In this document: positions 42,763-52,124 of the stretch, piece by piece | How the letters are laid out: each line of letters begins with the position of its first letter | Position numbering within the stretch: the first letter of the stretch is position 1 | Source: Clostridium algoriphilum | Lineage (GTDB): Bacteria > Bacillota > Clostridia > Clostridiales > Clostridiaceae | Direction: 5' to 3' | NCBI RefSeq assembly: GCF_020443705.1 | Contig: NZ_JAIZZK010000003.1 | Coordinates: 1 to 64,000, forward strand | Length of the DNA: 64,000 bases | Made by a program: the position numbers and the translations under genes | The notes under the pieces: model-generated | Told to the model about the DNA's origin: nothing | Databases searched by the model: none | Seen by the model: only the letters and a program-made list of their open reading frames with translations

Positions 42763-43911
42763 ATGAATTTTAACGGAGATCGGTTAAGAATAGCCAGAAT
42801 ATATAGAAACATGACTATAAGTGATTTAGAGAAAGAGATTAGTGTTACTAAACAGGCTATTTCACAATATGAAAAAGGTATAATAGCACCAAAATCAGAG
42901 GTGTTATTTCAATTAGTATCCGTCCTAAGGTTTCCATTAGATTTTTTTACTGAAATAGATAATAGGACTACTAACGTTGAAAATACATTTTTCAGATCAT
43001 TATCAGGTGTTAAAAAATTGGATTTAAATACTGAAGAGATAAAAACAGAAATAATTGTTAGGTTGTATAACTTCCTTAATGGCTATCTTAAATTTCCAAA
43101 ACTTGAGTTGCCTACCATTGATTACAATAATGTTATAGATATTGAGGAAGCGACCTTAAAGTTAAGGGGTTTCTGGGGACTAAATAATGACCCAATAGAA
43201 AACATTGTTGACTTATTAGAAAGGAACGGGATAATTGTATCGGCTTTAGCCACTGTTTCAACCAAAATTGATGCATTTACCCAAATTCATAAAATTAAGG
43301 ACCATCATCAATTTTGTGTAGTATTGGGGAACGAAAAACAATCTATGGTTAGCAGAAATTTCGATGCTGCACACGAATTAGGACATATTATACTTCACAG
43401 TAAATTAAGTAATGTTAAAGAATTATCAAATGAAGAATTCAAAGAACTGGAAGTTGAGGCAAATCATTTTGCAGCATCATTCTTATTGCCAAAAAATGAT
43501 TTCTTCGCAGATTTAGTAAACCCAACAAACCTTGAAGCGTATTTGCAGTTAAAGAAAAAGTGGAAAGTTTCTATATCAGCAATGGTCATGAGAGCAAGGC
43601 AATTAGATAGAATTAGTAGTCTTCAGTATAAAAATCTAATGAAACTATTCTCATATAAAAAATGGGGAAAGGTTGAGCCTTATGATGATGTTTGGAAGAT
43701 ACAACGCCCTCAATTATTTAGAAAGGCTATAAAGATGCTTAAAGAGAATAATGTTCTCACTGGTCAACAATTAATGATTGAACTATCTAAATATAAATTT
43801 ACTATCAATGTTGAAGAAGTAGAGGTTCTTCTTGACTTAGATCCTGGAACTTTAGTTGAAAAAAGATCCGAAAAAGATAAGGAATTGAAATTATCGATAA
43901 AAATAAATTAG
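42763..43911 (+). CDS. XRE HTH-ImmA/IrrE metallopeptidase
   Basis: 382 residues. An N-terminal XRE HTH (RIARIYRNMTISDLEKEISV) is fused to an ImmA/IrrE zinc peptidase with HELGH near residue 205 (AAHELGHIILHSK) and a further Glu in EVEANHFAASFLLP. Such proteins cleave or sense repressors in mobile elements and in some defence and toxin-antitoxin systems. A short GTG mini-frame (VNNLNNEF) overlaps the start and carries the strong GGAGGTG site, so initiation may be coupled. The 78-residue gene follows. Confidence 0.9.
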   Translation: MNFNGDRLRIARIYRNMTISDLEKEISVTKQAISQYEKGIIAPKSEVLFQLVSVLRFPLDFFTEIDNRTTNVENTFFRSLSGVKKLDLNTEEIKTEIIVRLYNFLNGYLKFPKLELPTIDYNNVIDIEEATLKLRGFWGLNNDPIENIVDLLERNGIIVSALATVSTKIDAFTQIHKIKDHHQFCVVLGNEKQSMVSRNFDAAHELGHIILHSKLSNVKELSNEEFKELEVEANHFAASFLLPKNDFFADLVNPTNLEAYLQLKKKWKVSISAMVMRARQLDRISSLQYKNLMKLFSYKKWGKVEPYDDVWKIQRPQLFRKAIKMLKENNVLTGQQLMIELSKYKFTINVEEVEVLLDLDPGTLVEKRSEKDKELKLSIKIN

Positions 43912-44070
43912 CATGTTTATGCATACAAAAAATGATAATTATCACAACAAAAATAAAAAAGCAGAATGTAATTTCTGAGCTACAATTATTTGATACATAA
44001 TAAATAATCTTTAGATAGTAATTCAAAAATTGTAGGTATTTTGCTTAAATTAGTAAAGGGGTTTTAATTA

Positions 44071-44307
44071 ATGATGTCTAATAATGAACTACTAGTTAAA
44101 ATGAAAAATGCTGCTAATAACAGCATTGCAAATAGAAAAGGACTTGAAATATACTATATGGGTAAGATGCAAGCTTTTATGGAAGCTTATTCTAAGGATT
44201 TGGCTGATTATTATATTTACTCTGATGTATATGATCATAAAGAAATTTTCGATGGTATAAGAAAAGGGGTACTTCCCCCACGTTATATTAAGTCGGAATA
44301 CAACTAA
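44071..44307 (+). CDS. 78-aa hypothetical partner of XRE-ImmA
   Basis: Begins MMSNNELLVKMKNAANNSIA after AAAGGGG, ending near 44307. Soluble and helical, rich in Tyr and Asp (DLADYYIYSDVYDHKE). No family recognised. It follows the XRE-ImmA gene by 160 bp on the same strand, the usual position of a toxin or substrate partner, but this is inference. The gap 44308-44439 holds no gene. Confidence 0.5.
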   Translation: MMSNNELLVKMKNAANNSIANRKGLEIYYMGKMQAFMEAYSKDLADYYIYSDVYDHKEIFDGIRKGVLPPRYIKSEYN

Positions 44308-44439
44308 ATTTGGAATCAATAATAGTTAAAGTGTATCATTAATTTAGTAATATGTGGTAATTGAAATAAATGCTTAAATATTATCTGAGTTCAACATAAT
44401 ACGAATTGATTTGAATTCATAGATTATATTTAAAGGGGT

Positions 44440-44600
44440 TAAAGAATGAACTTTAATCTCAATGTGAAAATAACTCAATTGGTATTGTGTTACTTTCACA
44501 TATTAATTTTTGCAAGAAAATAAAAAAGAACTAGCTAAGTAACACTAATTCATTTTTAATTTATATATTTATATTTAATTAAAGGGGGCTTTAATTAAAT
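44440..44600. repeat. About 160-bp dispersed repeat, copy 2
   Basis: Partner of 35215-35396, ending just before the second lmo0937-like gene. The final hairpin TTAATTAAAGGGGGCTTTAA may end transcription of that gene. Confidence 0.55.
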
Positions 44601-44619
44601 ATAAATAATATATAAGCCC

Positions 44620-44772
44620 TTATCTTATTCTTTTCTTTGAAATCATATCCACTATGAATACTATAACCGCTATTACAAGTAACATATGTATCATACCGCC
44701 GCCAATACTAAATATAAGTCCTAAAACCCAAAGACATACTACTATTGCACCTATCCAACTTAATAAACCCAT
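44620..44772 (-). CDS. lmo0937-like (DUF5670) membrane peptide, copy 2
   Basis: 50 residues: MGLLSWIGAIVVCLWVLGLI, a SIGGGMIHMLLVIAVIV centre and a basic tail KKRIR. It is a paralogue of the peptide at 41006. Confidence 0.75.
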   Translation of the reverse strand: MGLLSWIGAIVVCLWVLGLIFSIGGGMIHMLLVIAVIVFIVDMISKKRIR

Positions 44773-44854
44773 CTATAACACAACCTTTCTTATATTAATC
44801 TACTATTATAATTACATTATAATAGTAGATTAATTACTTTAAAAAATATGTTAA

Positions 44855-44920
44855 CTAAAATATGCCGATAAATTTAAGTATTACTATTATTACAACAATT
44901 CCACCAATTAATGCTAGCAT
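44855..44920 (-). CDS. 21-aa hydrophobic peptide, copy 2
   Basis: MLALIGGIVVIIVILKFIGI then F and TAG; GGAGTG upstream of ATG 44920, as in copy 1 at 39682. It lies 82 bp upstream of the lmo0937-like gene, so the two may be co-transcribed. Confidence 0.55.
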   Translation of the reverse strand: MLALIGGIVVIIVILKFIGIF

Positions 44921-45022
44921 ATAATTCACACTCCTCTAATTTTCTAATTGATATTTTAATACTAATCTATTAAAGTATTCTAATTAAATCATCTTTTATG
45001 TGTTAGTACTTTTTTAGAATTT

Positions 45023-45170
45023 TTATTTACAACTATAAAATCTACGAGGCCCGTTTTTATCGATAAGATCATTGATAACCTTACTTTCTTTCTCAAACTC
45101 ACTTTCAACAAATATGCTACCTTTATTTTCAAGAGATGTCTGGTCTTTTTTATGCTAATCTTATTATTTA
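45023..45170 (-). pseudogene. Possible gene remnant
   Basis: The minus-strand frame HKKDQTSLENKGSIFVESEF continues EKESKVINDLIDKNGPRRFY and ends SCK at 45023. It looks protein-like but has no start and no recognised family. Very weak. Confidence 0.2.
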
Positions 45171-45281
45171 TACTGAAATCAAAGTTAAGCATTTAGATAA
45201 AGTACTCACAAGCTTAAAAATTAGAAAAGTTTATACTCCAAGAATTTTAAAAGTTATATAAAAAAAGGAGAAGAGAGTGTA

Positions 45282-45377
45282 ATGCACTATTCAAAACGTA
45301 AGATAGCTAAAATAATGGTATATGGTTTTGTAGCAGTAATCGCTGGAACACTATTCTTTATAAATTTAGTCTCTTAA
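45282..45377 (+). CDS. 31-aa single-helix membrane peptide
   Basis: ATG 45282 follows AGGAGAAGAGAG. Basic N-terminus (HYSKRKIAK), one helix (VYGFVAVIAGTLFFINLV), then stop. No family recognised. Confidence 0.4.
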   Translation: MHYSKRKIAKIMVYGFVAVIAGTLFFINLVS

Positions 45378-45424
45378 GGTATACCTTTCACGATGCATGT
45401 CATATTTGTGTATATTTTCAAAAT

Positions 45425-45610
45425 TTATAGATTGAACTGAATCTTATTATGAAATGGATTTGGTACTCCTCCTAGATTTATCTCCTTACATAAGAAGATA
45501 ACGGTTTCCATTGATTTCTCACCTGCTGGTAGTTCATATTTACCGAGACGAAAAGCATATTTCATCCATTCAGCATGTAAGGGTTGCATCGGATTAGCAT
45601 ATTTGTTCAA
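45425..45610 (-). CDS. Possible 61-aa fragment
   Basis: A TTG at 45610 opens NKYANPMQPLHAEWMKYAFR, LGKYELPAGEKSMETVIFLC and a Gly-rich tail. It has no ribosome site and may be the C-terminal remnant of a larger enzyme. Low support. Confidence 0.25.
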   Translation of the reverse strand: MNKYANPMQPLHAEWMKYAFRLGKYELPAGEKSMETVIFLCKEINLGGVPNPFHNKIQFNL

Positions 45611-45738
45611 TAAATTATAAATAACATTGAAAAATCGGTCTATAACTTAAATATCTCATCCTTAATATTAACAGATTAGAAATACTGCACTGGATATCCT
45701 TCTGAGTGCAGTATTTTGCTTTACATTACCAAACCACA

Positions 45739-46446
45739 TTAATGACCTTCATTAGTAGAAGGAGTTTTAAAACTTTTATTAAGCCGTTCGACAACGTTTG
45801 AATATTTGTCCTTTTGATTGGTTGGATATTTAAATACAAAAGTATTTATTGAACCCTTCCCCACTACTGTTTTTTCATATATTATATCATCGCCTTCTAT
45901 ATAAGATATTACATACCAATCTCCAGATTGTTTTTTATAGGGAAGATTAGAGCTTTGTATAGCTGTATGATACATTGAATCTATAGTTTCATTCAGTATA
46001 TTGTTGCTACCATATATCGTTAATACAACCTTTCCATCTATTGATTTTAATTCTCTCCCATCACCATTATCAGGGTCATTTATAAGGGTAAGAGTATTAG
46101 GATACATAATAGAAAATTGATATCTATAATTAATGTAATTCTTATATATAAATTGTTCAGGTTGTTCCGTTGATGATACTGATGCAAGTGTTGTTTCTTT
46201 TGATTTTTCATTTGATATTTTATCATCTGCTGCTATCTTTGCATCTGATATCTTTTTATTTGCTACAATTTCTGCATCAGCTATTTTTTTATTTGCAATA
46301 ATTTCCGCATCTGCTATCTTTTTATCGGCTATTACTTTTGAACCATCTGTTGTTGAGTCATTTTTAGATTTACTTAAACAACTAGTTAAGCTAAAAATAA
46401 TTATTAATCCCAAAAGAAGACTTAGGTATTTCTTCATGTTTCTCAT
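45739..46446 (-). CDS. IADK-stalk lipoprotein with a PsbP-like domain
   Basis: 235 residues, ATG 46446 after GGGGG. The signal MKKYLSLLLGLIIIFSLTSC ends at a lipobox Cys. Then a 45-residue stalk of 11-residue repeats (KIADAEIIANK, KIADAEIVANK, KISDAKIAADD) and a C-terminal domain starting YQFSIMYPNTLTLIN, like the PsbP/LpqN fold. The stalk resembles that of the helix-anchored protein at 11667, although the anchors and heads differ. Surface protein; role unknown. Confidence 0.7.
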   Translation of the reverse strand: MRNMKKYLSLLLGLIIIFSLTSCLSKSKNDSTTDGSKVIADKKIADAEIIANKKIADAEIVANKKISDAKIAADDKISNEKSKETTLASVSSTEQPEQFIYKNYINYRYQFSIMYPNTLTLINDPDNGDGRELKSIDGKVVLTIYGSNNILNETIDSMYHTAIQSSNLPYKKQSGDWYVISYIEGDDIIYEKTVVGKGSINTFVFKYPTNQKDKYSNVVERLNKSFKTPSTNEGH

Positions 46447-46808
46447 TTTAATCCCCCTATATACATTTTTTTCTTTAAATTCATAATAATACTATTATAT
46501 TACAAAACCCTGCTATAATTCCAACACTTATAATTAAATCTAGTCTGCAAAAAATCTTGTGGATCTTATGCTGATACCCCACGCTATTGAAAAATTTTAT
46601 ATCGATTCAATCACCTCTGGCTTAATTATTGCCGAACTACAGAAGTATAGACAAATACCGTTTTGAATTTATTTTCTATTCAATGTATTTCTAACTTCAG
46701 AGGTTATCATTTAATATTCTCATTAGGTTATAATGCATACCCTCTAGTATTGGTTTATTCCCACCTATGCTATATAATAAACCAATACTATCACCCAAGG
46801 AGGCCACC
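46447..46808. other. Gap, no gene seen
   Basis: No coherent frame; AT-rich with a few short inverted repeats. Likely carries the promoters of the divergent genes at 46446 and 46809. Confidence 0.5.
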
Positions 46809-47120
46809 ATGAAAATCTACAACAAACTAGTACGCGACAAAATCCCTGAAATCATTAAATCTTCAGGTAAAAACTTTGATATTCACTATGCTAAAAAAGA
46901 AGAATTACTACCATTACTTGAAACCAAATTAAACGAGGAAGTATCTGAGTATCTAGAAACTAAGAACTTAGAAGAACTTGCTGATGTTATGGAAGTTTTA
47001 TTTGGTCTTGCAAATGATCTTGGATATTCAGAGAAAGATCTAATTAACAAAAGAAATGAAAAGAAAGAAGAGAGAGGCGGCTTTGAAAAAGGCATAGTTC
47101 TTGAAAAAGTTTATGAATAG
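46809..47120 (+). CDS. MazG-like phosphoribosyl-ATP pyrophosphohydrolase family protein
   Basis: About 103 residues from ATG 46809 (AAGGAGG before it; the frame is open 14 codons further up). MKIYNKLVRDKIPEIIKSSG and the metal ligands in LNEEVSEYLETKNLEELADV-type helix (EExxE, ExAD) fit the all-alpha NTP pyrophosphatase fold. Probably a nucleotide-cleansing pyrophosphohydrolase. Convergent with the helicase gene and separated by a terminator. Confidence 0.85.
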   Translation: MKIYNKLVRDKIPEIIKSSGKNFDIHYAKKEELLPLLETKLNEEVSEYLETKNLEELADVMEVLFGLANDLGYSEKDLINKRNEKKEERGGFEKGIVLEKVYE

Positions 47121-47123
47121 ACA

Positions 47124-47153
47124 AAACCCTCCATAGTTTTTTCTATGAAGGGT
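47124..47153. terminator. Bidirectional terminator
   Basis: AACCCTCCATAG and CTATGAAGGGTT form a 12-bp stem (one mismatch) with T/A-rich flanks, between two convergent genes. Confidence 0.75.
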
Positions 47154-47165
47154 TAATTTATTATA

Positions 47166-49664
47166 TTATTTTTGTAACTTCTCAAGTCTCTCTTTATAAA
47201 ATCTTCTAGTCCTATAATCAATAATATCTTTAAAGTGAGTTATAAATACAGGATTTTTAATGAATTCACCTAAATCATCATTCATACAAAAATATGATTT
47301 ATCTCTATAAAAAAACTCTTCTGCAGAATTCAAGAATGCCTTTATTGGATTTTCTGCAATTCCTAGATAATCCTCTTTATTAAAGTTTTTATAGTTTTTA
47401 GTTGAGTTATGTCTCAAAAGATCCACTGCATTTGACGGTTTAGTATAGAATTCCCTAAAGCTTTGAAAAATTGTTTCTTCATCTATTTTTAATTTTATAT
47501 TACCACTATTATAGAAGGCTAGGAGTAATGGCATTTTATAAGTTTTACTTATTGATGTTTTCTCAATGTTATTTAAAAATGCATACGCTTTAGTATTTAA
47601 AATCAATTTCTCGCCTTCTGAAATTTCATTTATTTTATTTAGAAAACCTAAATAGTCATTAAAGATATTTAGTTTCCCTCTTGAACTTACCACATTGTAA
47701 AGATCATCATCCATGTAAGTATACATTTGAAGTCTACTAGGTCTAGTCAACAAATCTCCTTTTATTCTATTAAAGTCCTCCACTACTAGATCAAATATAT
47801 TCTTTTGTTGCTGAATCATCTTCTTAAATATATCAATTACCTCAAAGTCAAAATCTACTATGCTGTCATCAGGATACTCTTCTTCTTTAGGTAATTTACC
47901 TCCCTTAACTTTCCCTGCAATATCATTTAAATCCCCGCTAAGAAAAAATGGAACCAATTGAGCTTTTTTATAATTACCTATAAAGTCTAATATGTTTACA
48001 TACATCTTGTCCTTATATTTTCTTAACCCTCTCCCAAGTTGCTGAAGAAAAATGGTAGGAGATTCTGTTGGCCTTAAAAATAAAATCATATCAATTTCAG
48101 GAATATCTAAGCCTTCATTAAACATATCCACAGAGAATATAATATTTAGCTCTGCTTTTCTTAACTTATCCACTGCATCACATCTTTCCATAGTAAACTT
48201 TGTTTGTTCACCACTTACAACGGCGCATGCCTTAATCCCATTTTCATTGAAATATTTACTCATGTACTGCGCATGTTTTCTGCTGGCACAGAAGCCTAAA
48301 GCTCTTCTACTATTGTATTTTTTATAATGTTTTAAGATTAAATCTGCACGTTTATTAATCATTAAGGCTCTTTCTAACTCAACCTCATCATATCTACCAT
48401 TTCTAAATGATATCTTTTCATAATCTGTATCATCAAAGACTCCATAAAACCTAAAGGGAACAAGCCACCCTTTGTCTATGGCACCTTTTAATCTAACCTC
48501 ATAAACAATATTGTAATCACAAAGAGCAAATACATCTTTATTATCCATTCTCTCAGGGGTTGCAGTAAGTCCTAGAAGAAATTTTGGAGTGAAATATTCT
48601 AATATATTACCGTAATTACCTGCCGCTGCATGATGGAATTCATCAATTATAATATAATCAAATTCATCTTTTTTAAAATATTCATCACATAAATACTTTT
48701 TTTGTCCTAAGGTTTGTACTGTAGCAAATAACACATCTTTATTAGTCTCTTTATTTTTACCACTAAAGAGTCCAGTTTTGATATTAGGCCTAATGTTTTT
48801 AAAGGAGGTTTCTGCCTGGTTTAATATTTCTTCTCTATGGGCCACAAATAATACTTTATGAAAACCAATTGAATCAAAAGCCGCTAAATAAGTTTTACCT
48901 ATTCCTGTTGCTGCAACAACTAATCCTTTGTCTAAACCTTCTTCTCTACATTTCTTTAGTTCATATAAAGCTTCAATCTGTGCGCCTCTAGGTTCATACA
49001 GAGGAATTACTGTGCCATATTGTTTTTCGTTATCCTCAGCTCTTTCTAAAGTATTAAATATTTTGGGTCTTTTCCAAACTGCTGAATAACGCCTCATCTC
49101 ATTATCATCAATAATTATAGAATGATTTAAAAATAAGTCTTCAAAAACATTTTTAAAATGTGTAAAGTCCTCCAAGTTTTTATTCTTATTTAATCTATAA
49201 TTCCATTCAATGCCACTAGTTAATGCAGAACTCGACATATTAGAAGATCCTATAAATATATCTCCATCTTCTTTATATTCAAATATGTATGACTTAGGAT
49301 GAAATGATTTATTCTTAATATTATAAAACCTTAAATCTACTTTATCTCCCAGAGCATCCTTTACTAAATATAAGGCTTGAGGTTGAGTTATATTTAGATA
49401 GTTTCCTGTTAAGATTCTTATTCGAACGCCACTTCCCGCCACCTGTTTTAAATCGTTAATAAGTAATTTAACTCCTGATTCCATTAAAAATCCTACTATA
49501 ATATCTATAGTCCTTGCTCTTTTTAATGAAGTCTTTAATTTAAGAAGTAAATAATCATTGTCCCCTGTAGAACAGTTTGAATCATCCTCTAAAGTTATTC
49601 CTTTAAATTGGACGGAATCACTAGTAATTATTCCTTTGTTAGTTACATCTGTCTTATACATCAT
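47166..49664 (-). CDS. PLD-nuclease/superfamily II helicase fusion
   Basis: About 832 residues from ATG 49664 (an in-frame TTG at 49670). N-terminal phospholipase D-like domain with HPKSYIFEYK...IFIGSSNMSSSAL near residue 122, then a DEAD/DEAH helicase (AATGIGKT Walker A near 251, IIIDEFHHA near 341, LGLTATPER, QLGRGLRKY) and a large C-terminal domain. This architecture is common in restriction/defence-associated helicases. An in-frame HIT fragment lies directly upstream (49671-49799), separated by a TAG, so the natural gene may once have been HIT-PLD-helicase. No methylase partner is present. Confidence 0.9.
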   Translation of the reverse strand: MMYKTDVTNKGIITSDSVQFKGITLEDDSNCSTGDNDYLLLKLKTSLKRARTIDIIVGFLMESGVKLLINDLKQVAGSGVRIRILTGNYLNITQPQALYLVKDALGDKVDLRFYNIKNKSFHPKSYIFEYKEDGDIFIGSSNMSSSALTSGIEWNYRLNKNKNLEDFTHFKNVFEDLFLNHSIIIDDNEMRRYSAVWKRPKIFNTLERAEDNEKQYGTVIPLYEPRGAQIEALYELKKCREEGLDKGLVVAATGIGKTYLAAFDSIGFHKVLFVAHREEILNQAETSFKNIRPNIKTGLFSGKNKETNKDVLFATVQTLGQKKYLCDEYFKKDEFDYIIIDEFHHAAAGNYGNILEYFTPKFLLGLTATPERMDNKDVFALCDYNIVYEVRLKGAIDKGWLVPFRFYGVFDDTDYEKISFRNGRYDEVELERALMINKRADLILKHYKKYNSRRALGFCASRKHAQYMSKYFNENGIKACAVVSGEQTKFTMERCDAVDKLRKAELNIIFSVDMFNEGLDIPEIDMILFLRPTESPTIFLQQLGRGLRKYKDKMYVNILDFIGNYKKAQLVPFFLSGDLNDIAGKVKGGKLPKEEEYPDDSIVDFDFEVIDIFKKMIQQQKNIFDLVVEDFNRIKGDLLTRPSRLQMYTYMDDDLYNVVSSRGKLNIFNDYLGFLNKINEISEGEKLILNTKAYAFLNNIEKTSISKTYKMPLLLAFYNSGNIKLKIDEETIFQSFREFYTKPSNAVDLLRHNSTKNYKNFNKEDYLGIAENPIKAFLNSAEEFFYRDKSYFCMNDDLGEFIKNPVFITHFKDIIDYRTRRFYKERLEKLQK

Positions 49665-49670
49665 ACTCAA

Positions 49671-49799
49671 CTAATGCCTCTTCGGTATAATTAAGCAATG
49701 ACCATCATTTACTGGGAAATAATTAAGTATTACAAAAGCATATGTATTTTCTACTATTATTTCTGATTCTTTAACATTGCAAACTATACATTCTGACAT
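49671..49799 (-). pseudogene. Truncated HIT-domain fragment
   Basis: ATG 49799 after GGAGGC begins MSECIVCNVKESEIIVENTY, then AFVILNYFPVNDGHCLIIPK RH and TAG. This is the N-terminal zinc-less part of a HIT nucleotide-binding domain; the catalytic HxHxH is missing. The TAG abuts the helicase frame with the same reading frame, as if an internal deletion and a stop split a fusion gene. Confidence 0.65.
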
Positions 49800-49831
49800 T
49801 GTTTTCGCCTCCTTTATTATATTAAGACCTC

Positions 49832-51622
49832 TCAAGGTAAAATTATTCCCACAGAAGGTTGTCCATCAGAACCTAATTTATATATGTCTGAAAACTCAAT
49901 TTTTATTCTGTACGCAAGATTGTTTATGCTATTATCAATAGCCTTAATGCTTTCTTCACTGGTATTATACTGCAATACCTTAACCGGAAATTTTATAAAA
50001 AACTTAGTACCAACCCCATATTTGCTCTCAACTGTTATTGTTCCACCTTGCATTTCCACCAGTGATTTAACAAGTGATAAGCCAATACCGCTCCCTTCAC
50101 AATCTCTTGTAAATGATTTATCTACCTGTCGAAATCTATCAAATATAAGATTAACCTTTTCATCCGGTATACCTATGCCTGTATCTTCAATTGAAATAGT
50201 TATATATTCTTCACCATCAGATATATTAACAAATATGCTTCCACCAGAAGTTGTAAACTTTATAGAATTGGCTAGCATTTTAAGCATTATTCTTTCAATT
50301 TTATCTAGATCGCAAGCCACTATCTTTTCCTCAATATCAGTATCAAATATGAGACTTAAGCCATCATTATTAGTATACTCAGCTACAGCTAAAGTAATTT
50401 CCTCCACTATATTAACAATATTACAATTGACCATATTCAGTTCAAAAAGACCTGCATCTAATTTAGTTGAATCAATTAAATTGTTTATTACCTTTAGCAA
50501 TCTAAAGCAATTATGTTTTTCAATATTTATATTATTAACAATCTTTTCCCTATTGATAAGGTTTACTTCGTCATTAATGCACATTCCAATAATTTGTATT
50601 GTACCTAATATTATATTCAAGGGAGTTCTTAGCTCATGAGAAATGTTAGCAAAAAATTCAGTTCTTAACTTCTCAATTTCAACAGCTTCATTCTGCAGTG
50701 CTAATTCATTCTGTTTTCTTTCTGTTATATCTCGCACAGTTGCTATAATTATTTCATCTTCATGAATCTTTGTAACATGACTATTAACTTCTACCCAAAA
50801 CTCTTTATTACTTTTATTTTCCACTATAAATTCTTGTATCAAATGGTCATCATTTCTTTTCTTATTAATTAATGCCTTTATTCTATCAACTTCAGTATTA
50901 CCAGATTTTTTTGAGATAATATCAACTACATTCATACTAATTAATTCATTTCGTGAATAACCAAACATAGTGGTGGCAGTTTCATTTACATCCTTTATTA
51001 TTCCATAAACATCATAAATGAATATTGAATCACTTACCGAATTAAAAATTGTATTTAGATATTTTCGGCTTTTTTCAAGTTCATTCTGAGAACTTTCATA
51101 CGAAAGCTGCCTTAAACCACTTTCAGCCAGCGTCACGATGAGACCTTTATAATACTCGATTATATGCTCAACCTTTTTTTTAGAGTAGACAGGTACCTTG
51201 CTTAAAGCTTCTAAATACTCTTTTTCATCAAAACCAAATTCTATTGCTTGCGCCTTAAAATGTTCTTTATCTATTGTTTCATTTTCATAAAAAAATTGCC
51301 CTAAAACAATCGTAGCCAAACGCTGTCCTGAAATAACAATAGGTAATGCAATATCCCACATATTATTTAGACATTTATTATATATATATCCACCATCCAT
51401 AATATGATCACTAATATATTGATCACTAATGGAACATCTCATGCATGTAACTGGATGTACTCTATGAAACTTAGTACATATATCCTGCCATCCTGTTGCA
51501 ATAATAATTGTGCCGCCTACATCAACAATCCCAATAGGAATGCCTACAGCAGCATAAATATTTTCAGCCATCTTTTTTAGTGAATCAATATTTACTAGTT
51601 CTGAAAAAATAACTTTCCTCAT
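49832..51622 (-). CDS. PocR-PAS sensor histidine kinase
   Basis: 596 residues. The N-terminal PocR-type ligand domain has CMRCSISDQYISDH-like Cys residues and DIALPIVISGQRLATIVLGQ; next a PAS domain (YLNTIFNSVSDSIFIYDVYG), then HisKA with His in FFANISHELRTPLN near residue 329, and HATPase motifs (N box, DTGIGIPDEK, GSGIGLSLVK). No transmembrane segment, so it is cytosolic. No response regulator is adjacent. PocR domains often sense small hydrocarbon derivatives; here the ligand is unknown. Confidence 0.92.
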   Translation of the reverse strand: MRKVIFSELVNIDSLKKMAENIYAAVGIPIGIVDVGGTIIIATGWQDICTKFHRVHPVTCMRCSISDQYISDHIMDGGYIYNKCLNNMWDIALPIVISGQRLATIVLGQFFYENETIDKEHFKAQAIEFGFDEKEYLEALSKVPVYSKKKVEHIIEYYKGLIVTLAESGLRQLSYESSQNELEKSRKYLNTIFNSVSDSIFIYDVYGIIKDVNETATTMFGYSRNELISMNVVDIISKKSGNTEVDRIKALINKKRNDDHLIQEFIVENKSNKEFWVEVNSHVTKIHEDEIIIATVRDITERKQNELALQNEAVEIEKLRTEFFANISHELRTPLNIILGTIQIIGMCINDEVNLINREKIVNNINIEKHNCFRLLKVINNLIDSTKLDAGLFELNMVNCNIVNIVEEITLAVAEYTNNDGLSLIFDTDIEEKIVACDLDKIERIMLKMLANSIKFTTSGGSIFVNISDGEEYITISIEDTGIGIPDEKVNLIFDRFRQVDKSFTRDCEGSGIGLSLVKSLVEMQGGTITVESKYGVGTKFFIKFPVKVLQYNTSEESIKAIDNSINNLAYRIKIEFSDIYKLGSDGQPSVGIILP

Positions 51623-52124
51623 GAATAATTCCTCCTAAGTAACCTATTTTCTTATAAAAAATAATCCGATTCACTATACTTTGCTTGTGTAAAACTCCTA
51701 TTAGGCTTAAAATTTTACATTTTATTTTAAACCTTCATTAAAAACATTATATCATATTAATTTTCCTAACTTTTTATATTGAAAATATATTTCAGGAATC
51801 TTTTTTATTGTTAAATTTAACATCAATTTAACTAAAATTCAACTCCCTATAAGTCACGCTACCACTCAATTTGATAAAATCATCAAATTTTTTATCCAAT
51901 CACTCAAAAATCTAAACGCTTATACCAAAAGGTAAAATAAACTATAGCAGTATTTAAAAATACAGCTGTTTGACCAAATTCGTCTTTTCTTGTAGTATTA
52001 ATTGGAGTTGCTAATGACTTTATGATAAATAATGTTTTAGAATAACCTCAAATCATTGTCATATATATAAAAAACATGGGTATAACGATACTATGAATAG
52101 TTTCAAAATCAGGGGGATGATTTT
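51623..52124. other. Gap between divergent regulators
   Basis: No gene or repeat seen. The promoters of the histidine kinase and the HD-GYP gene must lie here; GGGGG precedes ATG 52125. Confidence 0.5.

Noticed and set aside
49884-50639. A 251-codon plus-strand frame
   Set aside because: It is antisense to the intact histidine kinase and shows no family features.
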